DNA from: Symbiodinium sp. CCMP2592
Lineage: Eukaryota > Sar > Dinophyceae > Suessiales > Symbiodiniaceae
Direction: 5' to 3'
Assembly (NCBI GenBank): GCA_905221615.1
Contig: CAJNDT010000968.1
Span: 62,001-126,000 of the forward strand
DNA length: 64,000 bases
The position numbers were made by a program, and so were the translations under genes. Under the pieces are notes generated by a model. That model saw only the letters and a program-made list of their open reading frames with translations. It was not told the DNA's origin and did no database searches. Numbering within the stretch: position 1 is the first letter of the stretch; each line of letters begins with the position of its first letter. Positions 1 through 9,600 of this stretch are shown here, one piece after another.

Positions 1-699
1 TTCCATTCCACTATTGTCCCCTCCCTAATTTATAGCCTAGACACGCTCACCCTCGAACTTAGGCACTTTAAAACCATAGACGGCTGGTACCATAAATACC
101 TTCGCCGCTGTATAGGTGTTAAAGCATCATACTTCTCGCATGTTAGTAATAGAAGAGTATGGGTTTTTGCTGGTCGACCGAAGTTGCCCTCCCAAATCCT
201 TCTCGAACAACAAATCCAAAGGCTCTGCAAGCTCCTGGCTACACCGCCCGATAACCCCCTACACCACGTAGTCTTCTCCCCCGGATATAAGGATAGAATC
301 AAGTTTACCAAGTCTGCCCGCAGAGGACACCCCCAGCGATACTGGCTAGAGCAAGTTGCGGAATGGACCCTACCAGTATTCCAAGCCCACCTCGACCACA
401 CCGCCCAAGACAGCAGAAGAGACTTATTAGGACTGAAACAGTACCTACAGCTACACCCCGAATACAGCCTACAATTGGAGACTGCGCCGACGCGCTCGCC
501 TGCTTTGTTCAAAAGACACGTTACCCTTGGATGCGCATGGCAACCGAAAAAAAAAAAAAGCCCTAAGCCTAAACCTTATGTGGATATCTTGCGGGACTTG
601 TCGCGGGATGTTCTTTGTTTTCAGTCTATGAGCCAGTGTATGCCCTTGCGGCGGGCTCGCCCTACTCTCGTGCGGAGCAGAAAGAGCCATTGCACTTAA
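1..699 (+). CDS. 3' end of a LINE-type (non-LTR) retrotransposon ORF2, 5'-truncated by the window
   Basis: The frame is open from base 1, so the apparent ATG at 184 is internal. The start reads like the distal part of a non-LTR reverse transcriptase: IVPSLIYSLDTLTL, then HFKTIDGWYHKYLRRCIGVK, then SNRRVW and AGRPKLPSQILLEQQIQRL. This is the pattern just after the RT palm in LINE ORF2 proteins, where a cysteine-poor region precedes the C-terminus. A run of 13 A at 547-559 looks like the poly(A) tail, so the true coding end probably lies before 547, and the ORF to 699 is read-through into flanking DNA. Frame 3 (from 363) also reads plausibly near the end (residues CADALACFVQKTRYPWMRM), so a frameshift near 450-480 is possible. 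Family assignment beyond LINE is not attempted. Confidence 0.6.
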   Translation, partial: FHSTIVPSLIYSLDTLTLELRHFKTIDGWYHKYLRRCIGVKASYFSHVSNRRVWVFAGRPKLPSQILLEQQIQRLCKLLATPPDNPLHHVVFSPGYKDRIKFTKSARRGHPQRYWLEQVAEWTLPVFQAHLDHTAQDSRRDLLGLKQYLQLHPEYSLQLETAPTRSPALFKRHVTLGCAWQPKKKKSPKPKPYVDILRDLSRDVLCFQSMSQCMPLRRARPTLVRSRKSHCT

Positions 700-745
700 A
701 ACAAAATAGCCCCTGAACCCTAAACCCTACCCTAAACCCTACCAA

Positions 746-815
746 GAGCCCGGAAGGACGTGGCCTTCAGGCCCGGGCATCCAGACTGCTGGCAGGAGGA
801 GGCCCGGCCCAGACC
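746..815 (+). repeat. Dispersed 70-bp repeat with an open frame
   Basis: The same stretch, including a CTGCTGGCAGGAGGAGGCCC core, recurs at about 37220-37300 and 60112-60180, and in shortened form at 43420-43456. One frame reads PEGRGLQARASRLLAGGGPA here and PEGCGVQAWPHRLLAGGGPA at 37230. It may be a copied exon or a plain dispersed repeat. Confidence 0.45.
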
Positions 816-1943
816 GCGGCTTGTAGACGTCGGGCTTAAAACTTCGGGTTTTGGAGCTTGGGGCTTAGGGCTTCGGGTTTTGGGGCTTGGGGTTTAGGGT
901 TTAGGGTAGAAGCTTGACGAACGACTTATGCTATTCCATCAATCAGGTTCCTCGTTGTCACCACACTATAGCATACATCGGAACCGTGTCCAAGCTAGAA
1001 GGCCTCGTCTACGGAAGGTTTAGGGCTTCAGCAAAGCTTAAGCTCAGGGCCTGGGGTTCCAGAGTTCAGGGTTTAGGGTTTAGGGGATAACTTTCGGTTT
1101 AGGGTTCCGGGGTTTAGGGCTGCAGGTTAGGTTGGCATCCAGGGCTGAGGGTTGGGCTGGGAACTCCTTAGAGTCCGAAGCACTAGCGCGGGGAGTCCGA
1201 AACACTTTCGGATTTTAGGGGTAAAGGGTTTGGGGTTTAGGGTTTAGGGTTCAGGGTCTAAGGTTTAGGGTTTCACCTCGGGATACATTGGTGCTGTATG
1301 TAGGGCTCAGGATTCAGGGCTCACTTGTTAGCCAAATGGCTCCCTAGCCTGTCAATTCCGAGTGTTGGACGACATCTTTGCAGTTGATGGACAAGCCCCA
1401 AGTCTGCGGTGCCTGAAGGATTCTTATCGATGGGATTATGGTATCATCCTCTATGGTGAATCACGCAGAGTTTCGACGACCGTCAGCGTATCAGTGATCC
1501 CCAGTGATCCCGTATCCGTATGCTCTTACGAAGCCGTGCGCCCTAAATACCTGAGTCCCTGCGGCCTGCACGCTCAAGCATAAGCCCCAAACCTAACCTC
1601 AGGGCTTCACCTTCAACCGCTGCTGCTTCGCTGTGGAGAACCAATCCTTGCGCGCTCGGCGCAAGGCGGGCCGTAGTGGCGGAGGGCTGTAACCCAAAAA
1701 AAGTATTTGGAACCGAACAATATATTGCAAGGTGCGTTTTCGATGTTTGTTTTTTTTGGGGTGTTTGCAGGTTTCAGAGGGCTTTGGGATGCTTGGTTTA
1801 GGTCAGGTCGAATTCGAAGTCTTGGAGCAAACCCAAAAATACTCCTTGAACCTTAGACTCCGAACCCCAAGCCCCAACCCATCAAGCTCTACCCTCCCCA
1901 GAACCCACACTCGACAGCCCCATGTATAACATTTTTTACAGCC

Positions 1944-2040
1944 ATATGGGAGTTTCCGAAAATAGAGGACCCTAATATAGTACCCTAAATAGTAGGATCC
2001 TTATTACAAGGACCCCCCCAATTTTCGGAAACTCCCATAT
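1944..2040. mobile_element. MITE-like foldback element with perfect 20-bp terminal inverted repeats
   Basis: The left arm 1944-1963 is the exact reverse complement of 2021-2040 and reads ATATGGGAGTTTCCGAAAAT. The 57-bp interior is AT-rich and non-coding. A degenerate copy in opposite orientation lies at about 42006-42122 and shares the interior word around GGATCC/ATTATT and the CTAAATAGT word. Confidence 0.6.
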
Positions 2041-2073
2041 AGAACCCTATTCCGGTGATTGGGCCCTTGTTTG

Positions 2074-2148
2074 ACCCTAAACCCTAAACCCTAAACCCGA
2101 AACCCGAAACCCTAAACCCTAAACCCTAAACCCTAAACCCGAAACCCA
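2074..2148. repeat. Interstitial telomere-type tandem array (CCCTAAA)n
   Basis: About ten near-perfect heptamers, some with the variant CCCGAAA. This is the plant/dinoflagellate-type telomere word, but unique sequence continues on both sides, so it is not a chromosome end. Confidence 0.8.
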
Positions 2149-2314
2149 AGGTCAGGCGGCGTGGAGAGCCCAGCTGCTGGCAGAATGGCGGTGCCTTCGG
2201 CAAGTGAGGGTTTAGGGCTCTTCGGCTCTCGGGCTCTTTAAAGGGAGCTCTCTATGGGGTTCCTAAAAAGGCCCCTTAAAGGGATCTATAGGGTTCCTTA
2301 AAGGGACATCGGCT

Positions 2315-2430
2315 CTACTTGGAGGATCATGGGACTTAGTAAGTAAGGTTATAAGTACCTTAATTGGGGTTATAAGCATAGTTACCCCAATTATAACCAT
2401 AGTTACTAAGTCCCATGATCCTTTAAGTAG
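2315..2430. mobile_element. Nested foldback element
   Basis: 2324-2342 and 2403-2421 form a perfect 19-bp inverted repeat (GGATCATGGGACTTAGTAA). The arms extend to 2315 and 2430 with two mismatches. An inner stem AATTGGGGT/ACCCCAATT sits inside. There is no coding capacity. Confidence 0.55.
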
Positions 2431-3299
2431 GGTTTTTTGGGCCATCGGTATATGTGTGATATTGGTTTAGGTTTTAATTTTAGGGCTCAAAGCTTTTGCA
2501 AGTTTCAGCTTACAGTGTAGGTACCGCATCCTCTTGGGAATAAATCCTGAACCCCCGAGGCTGCAGCCTGTCACCCAAGAAGCCAATCCTCTTGCGGCCC
2601 CAAACCCTTCCAAGCCCCTCAGCTGGTTTTCGGGTTTAGGAGTTTAGGGTTTAAGCCTTAATCCCGACGACATTCAACCTTGACCCTTTCCCCAACAAAA
2701 TCACTCTTGGCCTGTACCCTAAATCTACAAACCACTCAGCACTAAGCCCTCAGCTGCCTTAGCTCTTCTCCCTTCTTTCTCCTTAACCCTAAGCCATACC
2801 CTATAATCTATAACCCTAAAGCCTTAAAGCACTGAACCCTAAACCCTAAGCCCCAAACCCTAGACCCTAAACCCTAAGCCCTGAACCCTAGAAGCCCTAA
2901 ACCCTAAACCCTAACCCTAACAGCTACGTATTTTTCACGGCTCCCCCTTCCGGTCCGAGGCCGGACCTTTGACAGATGCTGCGGCTCGCAGGCGCTGGTT
3001 GCGCAGGCCCCCCGGGGACCCCAAAAGTGTCGGAGATCTTTAGGGTTTAGGGTTTGGGGTTGTAGGGGAGGATGTCGGAGATCTTTCGGGTTTAGGGTTA
3101 AGGTTTAGGGGAAGATGTCTGAGATCTTTGGGGTTCAGGATTAAGGGTTTAGGAGAGATGTCTGAGATCTGCGGGGGTTGGGTTTGCAACCGGGCTTGCA
3201 TTGTCATGGAAAGCTTGTTTCTGCAATGGTTTTGTTGGGCTTCGTGTTGCGGGTTTTGGCTTTTGGGGGTATTTGCAGGTTTTGTTATAGGGCTTACAT

Positions 3300-3450
3300 T
3301 GTAGTTTTGCATCGCAGCTTGCGTAGGAGTTTGTATGGTCGTGTACAGTCATCATGTTGTGTACTATATACCGCTGACTATTGTGCCCAAGCCCTCTGAG
3401 TAAAAGAGTCTTAGCTCGCTCATGGCTTAACGGTTTTGGTGTATTCTATA
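3300..3450 (+). repeat. 5' LTR
   Basis: Identical to 16514-16664. It begins TGTAGTTTTGCATCGCAGC and ends TGGTGTATTCTATA. A TATA-like word (ACTATATACC) at about 3363-3372 could place the transcription start. At 151 bp it is short even for copia elements. Confidence 0.92.
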
Positions 3451-3462
3451 GGTTATCAGCCG
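3451..3462 (+). promoter_or_regulatory. Candidate primer-binding site
   Basis: The sequence directly after the LTR, GGTTATCAGCCG, resembles TGGTATCAGAGC, the site complementary to the 3' end of initiator tRNA-Met used by many copia elements, with one inserted T and a diverged end. Position is right; the tRNA match is imperfect. Confidence 0.4.
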
Positions 3463-3515
3463 TATTCGCTGACTTTGTCTCCGTGGTATTCTTACACTGG
3501 TATTCGCATTGGTAC

Positions 3516-6500
3516 ATGAGCACTTCGCCCTCTCTGCTCACTACTGAGAAGGGAGAAACAACCGAAGTATCATCGGACGAGATGGACGACGAAACAAGAG
3601 ATCGACTGCTTGATGAACAACTTATAGCAGCTGGCGCGGGCCCTACGGCACCGAGCTCAGGATCCCAAGCACTCGATAGGATCTTCGGTCCAGTGGGTCC
3701 TACCCTATCTCCATTTGTCTCAAATCCAACGGTCGACATCTCAAACGTACAGTATACCTTGTACAATGTTGTGAACCAGGGTGAAACAGCTGAACAACAA
3801 AGAATGGCAATAGAGCGAACGGAGGCAGATGCTGAAAGAAGACACGCAAGCATTCTGAACCAACAATCGCATGATAATCTTGTGAGAATGGCTGGCATGG
3901 CTGAACAGGCCGAGCGCCTTCATGAGGTGAAGATGGCAGAATGCGAAGCACAGTTTGCGGAATTTGAGTTCAACGCATCCCAAAGGGAAAAGTTTTTGTT
4001 GAACGAAGTTGCAACATGCAGAAATGAAATGAACATTCTGGAATCAATTTTCCAACAACGACATCAGTCGGAAATCGCTAAGCTCAGAACTACTCTGATT
4101 GCTGAGAGCGAACGCAACAAAGCACAACATCTTGATTTTCTTGGAATGCGATTCAAACAAGTTCTTGAAGAAACCGAAGCGAGTATGGAACGACGTTTCA
4201 TTACTGAAATCGCTGAAATGAGTGCGCAAAACGACAGACTGCAGGATGAACTGGCTGCCGCAGAACGAGCCCTAAGAATGGAAGCCAATGCGGACGAAGC
4301 GGGCAAACAATATGCCACGCCGAAGCCAGGACCTAATCCTGCTGTCCCGTTCTCAAATCCATTTGAGATTCCCGAGAATATGAAGGACATCTTCGGAAGA
4401 ACGCCGCAAGCTCAGGAACCTCCGCAAGGAACTTCTGTACCACCTGGGTTTGAGAACAGAGAGCCACAAAAGGAAAAGTCTCCTAAAGCTGCCCAAGCGG
4501 GTAAGCCGGCGACTGTTGATCCAGAAGGGGTTCCAACTGTTGATTTCGGAGCTGAGGCATTGATTAGGGCAGCTCGCTTGCTTACCCCTAAGACCGAAGA
4601 TGAAGAGGGCAAACCAAAGGTGAAAGAAGCCGAAAGTATCAAGCTTCCCGATTACCCTAATCCAGAGACCTACCGATCATGGCGGATCTCGGTCCGCGAG
4701 ATTGTGCGGGCTGCGAGCGATCGCCCGGATGAGGCATTTCGCTGGGTGCAGGAAGTATATGATAAAGAGGCTACCCTCAAGTCCTTACACGACACTGGGA
4801 AATTCTTAACATTGGACACGAAGTTGTTGGCTGCACTTACCAGAGTCGCTAGAGGAGAGATTTCAAGGCAAGTTCTAAACTTCAAAGAAACAGAGGCCAC
4901 AGGAGGACGTGCCGTCAGGGGAAGACAAGTGTTGTGGATGTTTCATCAACACTTTAAGACTAATGAAGAAGTCGGAAGCCTCTATAGCGTAGAAGACCTT
5001 CTAAAAGTGAAGTTGGTTGGGGACGATTTGGCTACCTTCCTTTACAACTTCGAGTCGGTGATTGCTGGAATGAGTCATGTTCCGGATGAAGTTACCTTGA
5101 GGGACATTTTGCTGAGGGAAATTCGGAAATCCCACCACATCAAGTACGATCTTCAGTTGTACGACAGGGCAAAGGAAGGAAACCCCATACACACGTATGA
5201 ATTCCTTGTCAATGCCATTAGGGAGCATCTGACTAGAGAGCGTATGCGTAAGAATCGTGACCGCATCGCTAAGTCGCATGGCGATAGATACGGAGCCCCA
5301 GCGTACGGATCTGAACGTCGCCCCTCTTCACGAGGAGGCCGTGGAAGAAGCATGTCCCGAAGTAGCTCAAAATCCAGAACAAGCAGCAAAGGATCGAGCC
5401 AACGAACACCGCCTAGATCTCAGAGTCCCAAAACGCAACAGGTTTGTTACGACTTCCAGAAAGGAAAATGCACAAGAGGCGACAAGTGTAAGTTTCTCCA
5501 CAAACCAAAGTCAAGATCCCCAAGTCCTCATCGAACGCCTCAGAAGAAGATCAACGCGATTTGCACCTTTTGGAAGAAAGGCAAGTGCAACAAAGGCAAA
5601 GACTGTAGGTTCCTGCATCAAGATAAGCCCAATCCAACTGACGCCGCTCCTACCGAGCAGGCCGCCCCTGCGAAGAACGATGAAAAGCCTAGGAGCCCGA
5701 CCCCGGATCCTAAAGCAAAGAAGGAAAAGAAACAAAGGGGCAGGTCCAAGAGCAAGGAAAAGTCTGGCGGACGCACGGCAGCTTGTTGCATTTCGTATGC
5801 GCTGGCAGCTGTGCCCAATGGGCAAGGCGTTAAGGGTGATGCTCCAGGAACGTTCAAGAAATTAAGGTTCAAGGAGAAGCCAAGCATTCGGGAGATTCCA
5901 TTGGATGGTAAGGGTAAGAAGCATAGGACCAAACCGCGAACTTTCGAAGTTTGTTACTTGGATGCTGAAAGCTGCCCAAAGCCTCCAGTTCAGGACCTAA
6001 GCACGGCCATAAGAACAGCGAACGAGCTTGCCAGGATCATGTCCTGTATGCTCAATGGGATTGAAAGCCACTGTGAGTACGAGTGCACAGATGACTGCGA
6101 AGAGGGTGAGATCCCAGTTGCAGTGTTGAAGTGCGAGCTGTGTTCTAGCGTGGAAAGAACAGCATGCTCTAGCTTTAATGCGGGATTAGAATTCCTCGCC
6201 GATACTGGCAGTGAAGAAGATCTGATCAGTAGGCACGATCACTCTATCTACTACCCAGAAGCTCCCATCGAAAACGCTAGTAGGCCGGTCAACCTGATTA
6301 CAGCTAATGGTCCAGTTCAGGGAATCAAGTCAACCAACATCCCGATGCCTGAACTGAAGCAAAACATTGAGTGCTATCTACTGGAAAGCACGCCACCGGT
6401 TTGTTCTGTTGGGAGAAGATGCATGGACGATGGATATGATTTCCATTGGCCTGCGGGCAAGGTTCCATACTTTATAGCTCCCGATGGTAAAGTCATCAAG

Positions 6501-6668
6501 TGTAAGATGAAGGGTAGAGTCCCAGTGATCTCAAATGATGACTCGGTAGCGAGCCCAGCAAGCGCTGATGATTCCCAGAAATCTGCTGGAACTCAGGTGT
6601 TTAACGCCGGTACAGTCAAGGTTGAACTGGCGGCACCTGCGGAGGACGAGTCTTCGGGTTTCCAGTAG
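3516..6668 (+). CDS. gag-pr: Gag-protease polyprotein (ORF1) with two CCCH zinc fingers
   Basis: The frame opens inside the LTR (3381), but the first ATG outside it is 3516 (MSTSPSLL), giving about 1050 aa. Residues about 90-260 are charged, heptad-rich and probably coiled coil. A structured capsid-like part covers about 370-590. A Ser/Arg-rich basic stretch (about 595-640) precedes two zinc fingers at residues 644 and 683, each C-x7-C-x5-C-x3-H. This is the CCCH type and not the usual retroviral CCHC knuckle. The retropepsin motif FLADTGSEEDLIS has its catalytic Asp near residue 896. ORF1 therefore carries Gag plus protease, and the rest of pol lies in the -1 frame. The ORF ends TTC CAG TAG. 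It contains two dispersed hairpins (5320-5341 and 5643-5664) on either side of the zinc-finger block. Role: particle formation, RNA binding and polyprotein cleavage. Confidence 0.88.
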   Translation: MSTSPSLLTTEKGETTEVSSDEMDDETRDRLLDEQLIAAGAGPTAPSSGSQALDRIFGPVGPTLSPFVSNPTVDISNVQYTLYNVVNQGETAEQQRMAIERTEADAERRHASILNQQSHDNLVRMAGMAEQAERLHEVKMAECEAQFAEFEFNASQREKFLLNEVATCRNEMNILESIFQQRHQSEIAKLRTTLIAESERNKAQHLDFLGMRFKQVLEETEASMERRFITEIAEMSAQNDRLQDELAAAERALRMEANADEAGKQYATPKPGPNPAVPFSNPFEIPENMKDIFGRTPQAQEPPQGTSVPPGFENREPQKEKSPKAAQAGKPATVDPEGVPTVDFGAEALIRAARLLTPKTEDEEGKPKVKEAESIKLPDYPNPETYRSWRISVREIVRAASDRPDEAFRWVQEVYDKEATLKSLHDTGKFLTLDTKLLAALTRVARGEISRQVLNFKETEATGGRAVRGRQVLWMFHQHFKTNEEVGSLYSVEDLLKVKLVGDDLATFLYNFESVIAGMSHVPDEVTLRDILLREIRKSHHIKYDLQLYDRAKEGNPIHTYEFLVNAIREHLTRERMRKNRDRIAKSHGDRYGAPAYGSERRPSSRGGRGRSMSRSSSKSRTSSKGSSQRTPPRSQSPKTQQVCYDFQKGKCTRGDKCKFLHKPKSRSPSPHRTPQKKINAICTFWKKGKCNKGKDCRFLHQDKPNPTDAAPTEQAAPAKNDEKPRSPTPDPKAKKEKKQRGRSKSKEKSGGRTAACCISYALAAVPNGQGVKGDAPGTFKKLRFKEKPSIREIPLDGKGKKHRTKPRTFEVCYLDAESCPKPPVQDLSTAIRTANELARIMSCMLNGIESHCEYECTDDCEEGEIPVAVLKCELCSSVERTACSSFNAGLEFLADTGSEEDLISRHDHSIYYPEAPIENASRPVNLITANGPVQGIKSTNIPMPELKQNIECYLLESTPPVCSVGRRCMDDGYDFHWPAGKVPYFIAPDGKVIKCKMKGRVPVISNDDSVASPASADDSQKSAGTQVFNAGTVKVELAAPAEDESSGFQ

Positions 6669-6692
6669 AAAGCCGTCCGAGAGGACCGGCCG
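6656..6692 (+). promoter_or_regulatory. Predicted -1 ribosomal frameshift signal (slippery site plus hairpin)
   Basis: GGGTTTC at 6656-6662 fits X XXY YYZ exactly in the gag frame (G GGT TTC), two codons before the TAG at 6666. Slipping back one base enters the pol frame, which is open from 6626. Nine bases later, 6672-6692 can form a hairpin: stem GCCG-TCC pairing GGA-C-GGC, with one bulged C and a GAGA loop. The hairpin is one member of the family found 19 times in this element. Confidence 0.72.
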
Positions 6693-9600
6693 GGGATGAA
6701 AGAGTCGTCCACAGCGACTCCGAGATAGAAGAAGCAATCAATGCTGCACCGCCAATTGCAATCAAGCCTAAAGATTTAGCCAAGCCAGGTTGGATCACTA
6801 GCAGTGAAATTGCCGCATCAAAGATCATTATTGGTCATCGGCCAAAGGCTCTGCGAGTACCTGCACCTCGTCATCCAAGGTTCGTGCTAAGGACCACTTG
6901 GATCTACAAGGACTCTGCTTGGAGCAAGATTGAGGATTCTGTTGACATCAGAAGTCTAAGGGTTAAAAATCAAAAGATTGATGGATCGCCAATTCTGTCG
7001 ATTACTGCTTTCAAAAGACCCGAGGACGACCCCTTAATCGAGCCCGATAGTGACAAGGAAGAAGATGAGGGAAAGGAAATCTCGCAAGAAGCCCGGCTTC
7101 GCGCCGAGGCCGAAAGCATCCATCATCAATTCTGCCATCGTCCTAAGAACCCATTCTGCAAAGTGTGCCAAAAGGCGAAGATGCTATCTCCCCAAGCTCG
7201 AAGAAAGGGGGGGTCTTCGACCATACACAGTGAAAAGTATGGGGATCATGTTACCATTGATCATCTCGTGACAAGAGATCTGAGGGACTTTGGATTTCAG
7301 GATGAGAGGGTGGCGCTTGTTATCAAAGATGTGTTTTCGCAATTTAGGTATGTGTATCCTAGCGCAACAAAATCAACGGAACAAGTGCATGAGGACCTTC
7401 TGCACTTTTTCGGTACGCAAGACGAAGTTGGGGTTATTTACTCTGACAACGCGCCGGAGTTGGGAGCAGCTGTGAAGGAACTCCGATGTAGGCACAACAC
7501 CTCTAGAGAGTACGTGGATGAAACTAAGGCCGTCATCGAACGGGAAATCCGCACCGTACTAGAGGGTACGCGCTCGAACTTGGAGCAAGCCGGTCTTCCA
7601 GAACGGTTTTGGCCTTTAGCAGCTCAGCACCACTCCATTGCGCTCAATCTCACAAAACGAGTGGATACTGGTGAAATCCCATGGGAGGCACGCTTTGGGG
7701 AATCCTTTGCGGGATTGATTGTTCCTTTCGGAGCTAAGGTCTTGTATTGGCATAACCCTAAACAGAATGTTCCGGAGACTTCCAAGTTTTCGTCAACTGG
7801 GGTTGAAGGGATCTTCCTGGGATACCATATCCAACCAGGGTTTGTTTGGAAGAAGGAGTATTTGATTGCACCCGTGAAAGACGCACAGTTTGCCATTGAG
7901 GACGGAAACCTCAAGGTCATCAGGGCTAAGCGCGTTGAGTTGATTGAGGGGAGTTTTGAGTTCCCACTTCAATCGGGAAGGATCAAGGATCGCGAGGCAC
8001 ACGAGGTTCCACTGTTGGATGATCAGAACATTCATGCTTCAGATGAAGAAAAGGAACGGGGACTTCGTGAGGCAGGCGAACTCCTTGATGAAATCGGCTT
8101 ATCCGAACCCGAACCCGATGACGATCAAAGCCCACCGAAAGGTGAGGCCGCGCCTAGGCCCAGTGAGCCATCGTCTAGTTCCAAAGGTGATCTGTTTGAT
8201 CCCACGAAATATCCTGATGGTAGACCGGTTCCTGCTGGTTACAATTGGGATGGGGTTAGACTTGTGAGGAACAAGAAAGGCTCCAAAAGACCTCCTGATG
8301 TCCCGTCCGAATTCTGGCACATGTATTCCGCACAACAACGAAAAGAGGAAATCGAACGATGGGAGAAGAAGGTTGCGCGGGAGGAAGCTAGGTTAAAAGA
8401 AGAACGAGAGAAAGAAGCTCCCGCTATGCCTGTTCTCCTTGGACATCGAGAACCTCATCGACCGAGGACGCCTGAGGATGGGAAGAGGTTGCACGGTTTA
8501 TTTCTGGATAAGCTAGAGGAAACTTGCGAGGATCTTTTCGCTGTGGTTGCCAAGCTTATCAATCAGAATGATGTTGCCAGAAACCCTGAGGCTCAGGCTG
8601 CTATGGACAAAGAATGGAAGAAACTTCTTGATAAAGGGTGTTGGCTTGAGAAACAGGTTCGTGAGTACGACGACGTCTTGTCTGAAACCAAGGCAAAAGG
8701 CGAAAAGGCTCACTTCGGGAACGTGTTCGAGATTTGCAGCCTTAAGGGTTCCGAGTTGCAGGATGGCAACCCGCTTAAGTACTACAAGGGACGTTCTGTG
8801 TTCCAGGGGAACCAGGTTCGAGATGAAAATGCGGATCACGCGATCTTCGCCGAACTGGGTTCTAGCCCTGCAAGTATGGAAGCGGGTAAAATCATCGATG
8901 TGTTCGGAAGCCAACCAGGCTATGCAAAACAGCAAGCTGATGCTCGACAAGCGTATACTCAAGCTTTGTTCAAAGGGATTGCGACTTGGGTTCGACTTCC
9001 CAAGAATCGTCGACCGCCCGAGTGGCGCAACTTTCGCGACCCAGTTTGTCCTCTCAGACTCGCTTTGTATGGACATCCTGACAGCGGCGGCATCTGGGAA
9101 CGACACTGCACTGCTCAGTTGAAGAGCATAGGGTGGATCCCGGTTCTTCCAGATATATGGCAAAGTATCTTTTACCATCCGGAATTAGATCTCCTCCTCG
9201 TCGTCTACGTCGACGATTTCAAAATGGCAGGACCAAAGGACAATCTTGCTAAGGGATGGGAGGGGATTGGGAAGGTTTTGGATATGGATCCTTCGGAACC
9301 ATTTGGGAGATACTTTGGTTGCAATCATCGAGAGCAGAACGGTGTTATGCTTGACCGTAGCGCACATCCTTTTGCCTATGTCTTCGACAAGAAAATTGCA
9401 GCACCAGCAGCCGGAGGAAACTCCAGGCCGAGTAGAACAGAAGATTATTGGGAGGTTGATCCGGATGCTGCGCTTGCAATCAGACATCACAGGTACCCCA
9501 GAAAGCGTTTGTACGTACCAAGTGAAGACGACATGAGACAGTTTCCCACTCTGGGAACTGAACGCATAACAGAGTTTGAGAATGGAGATCAGATACAGGA

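Larger units (their letters stand above)
560..3294. repeat. Non-coding stretch of degenerate telomere-like heptamers
   Basis: There is no convincing gene here. The DNA is built of CCCTAAA or TTTAGGG words and one-base variants (CCCGAAA, TTCAGGG, TTTGGGG), in blocks that switch orientation: TTTAGGG-rich at 880-1300 and 3040-3150, CCCTAAA-rich at 2070-2150 and 2800-2920. Two foldback elements and one dispersed repeat, listed separately, lie within it. The short ORFs here do not resemble proteins. Confidence 0.7.

Noticed and set aside
184..699. ATG at 184 as start of an independent gene
   Set aside because: The frame is already open and LINE-like from base 1, so the ATG is internal.
1362..1583. 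73-aa ORF in the telomere-like region
   Set aside because: No similarity to anything recognised and no copy in the window; composition not distinct from its surroundings.
2074..2148. True chromosome end
   Set aside because: Telomere-type repeats are short, degenerate, in both orientations and surrounded by other sequence.
3886..3912. Possible extra hairpin ending AGGCCG
   Set aside because: The inner stem and left GCC arm do not pair in the family's register.
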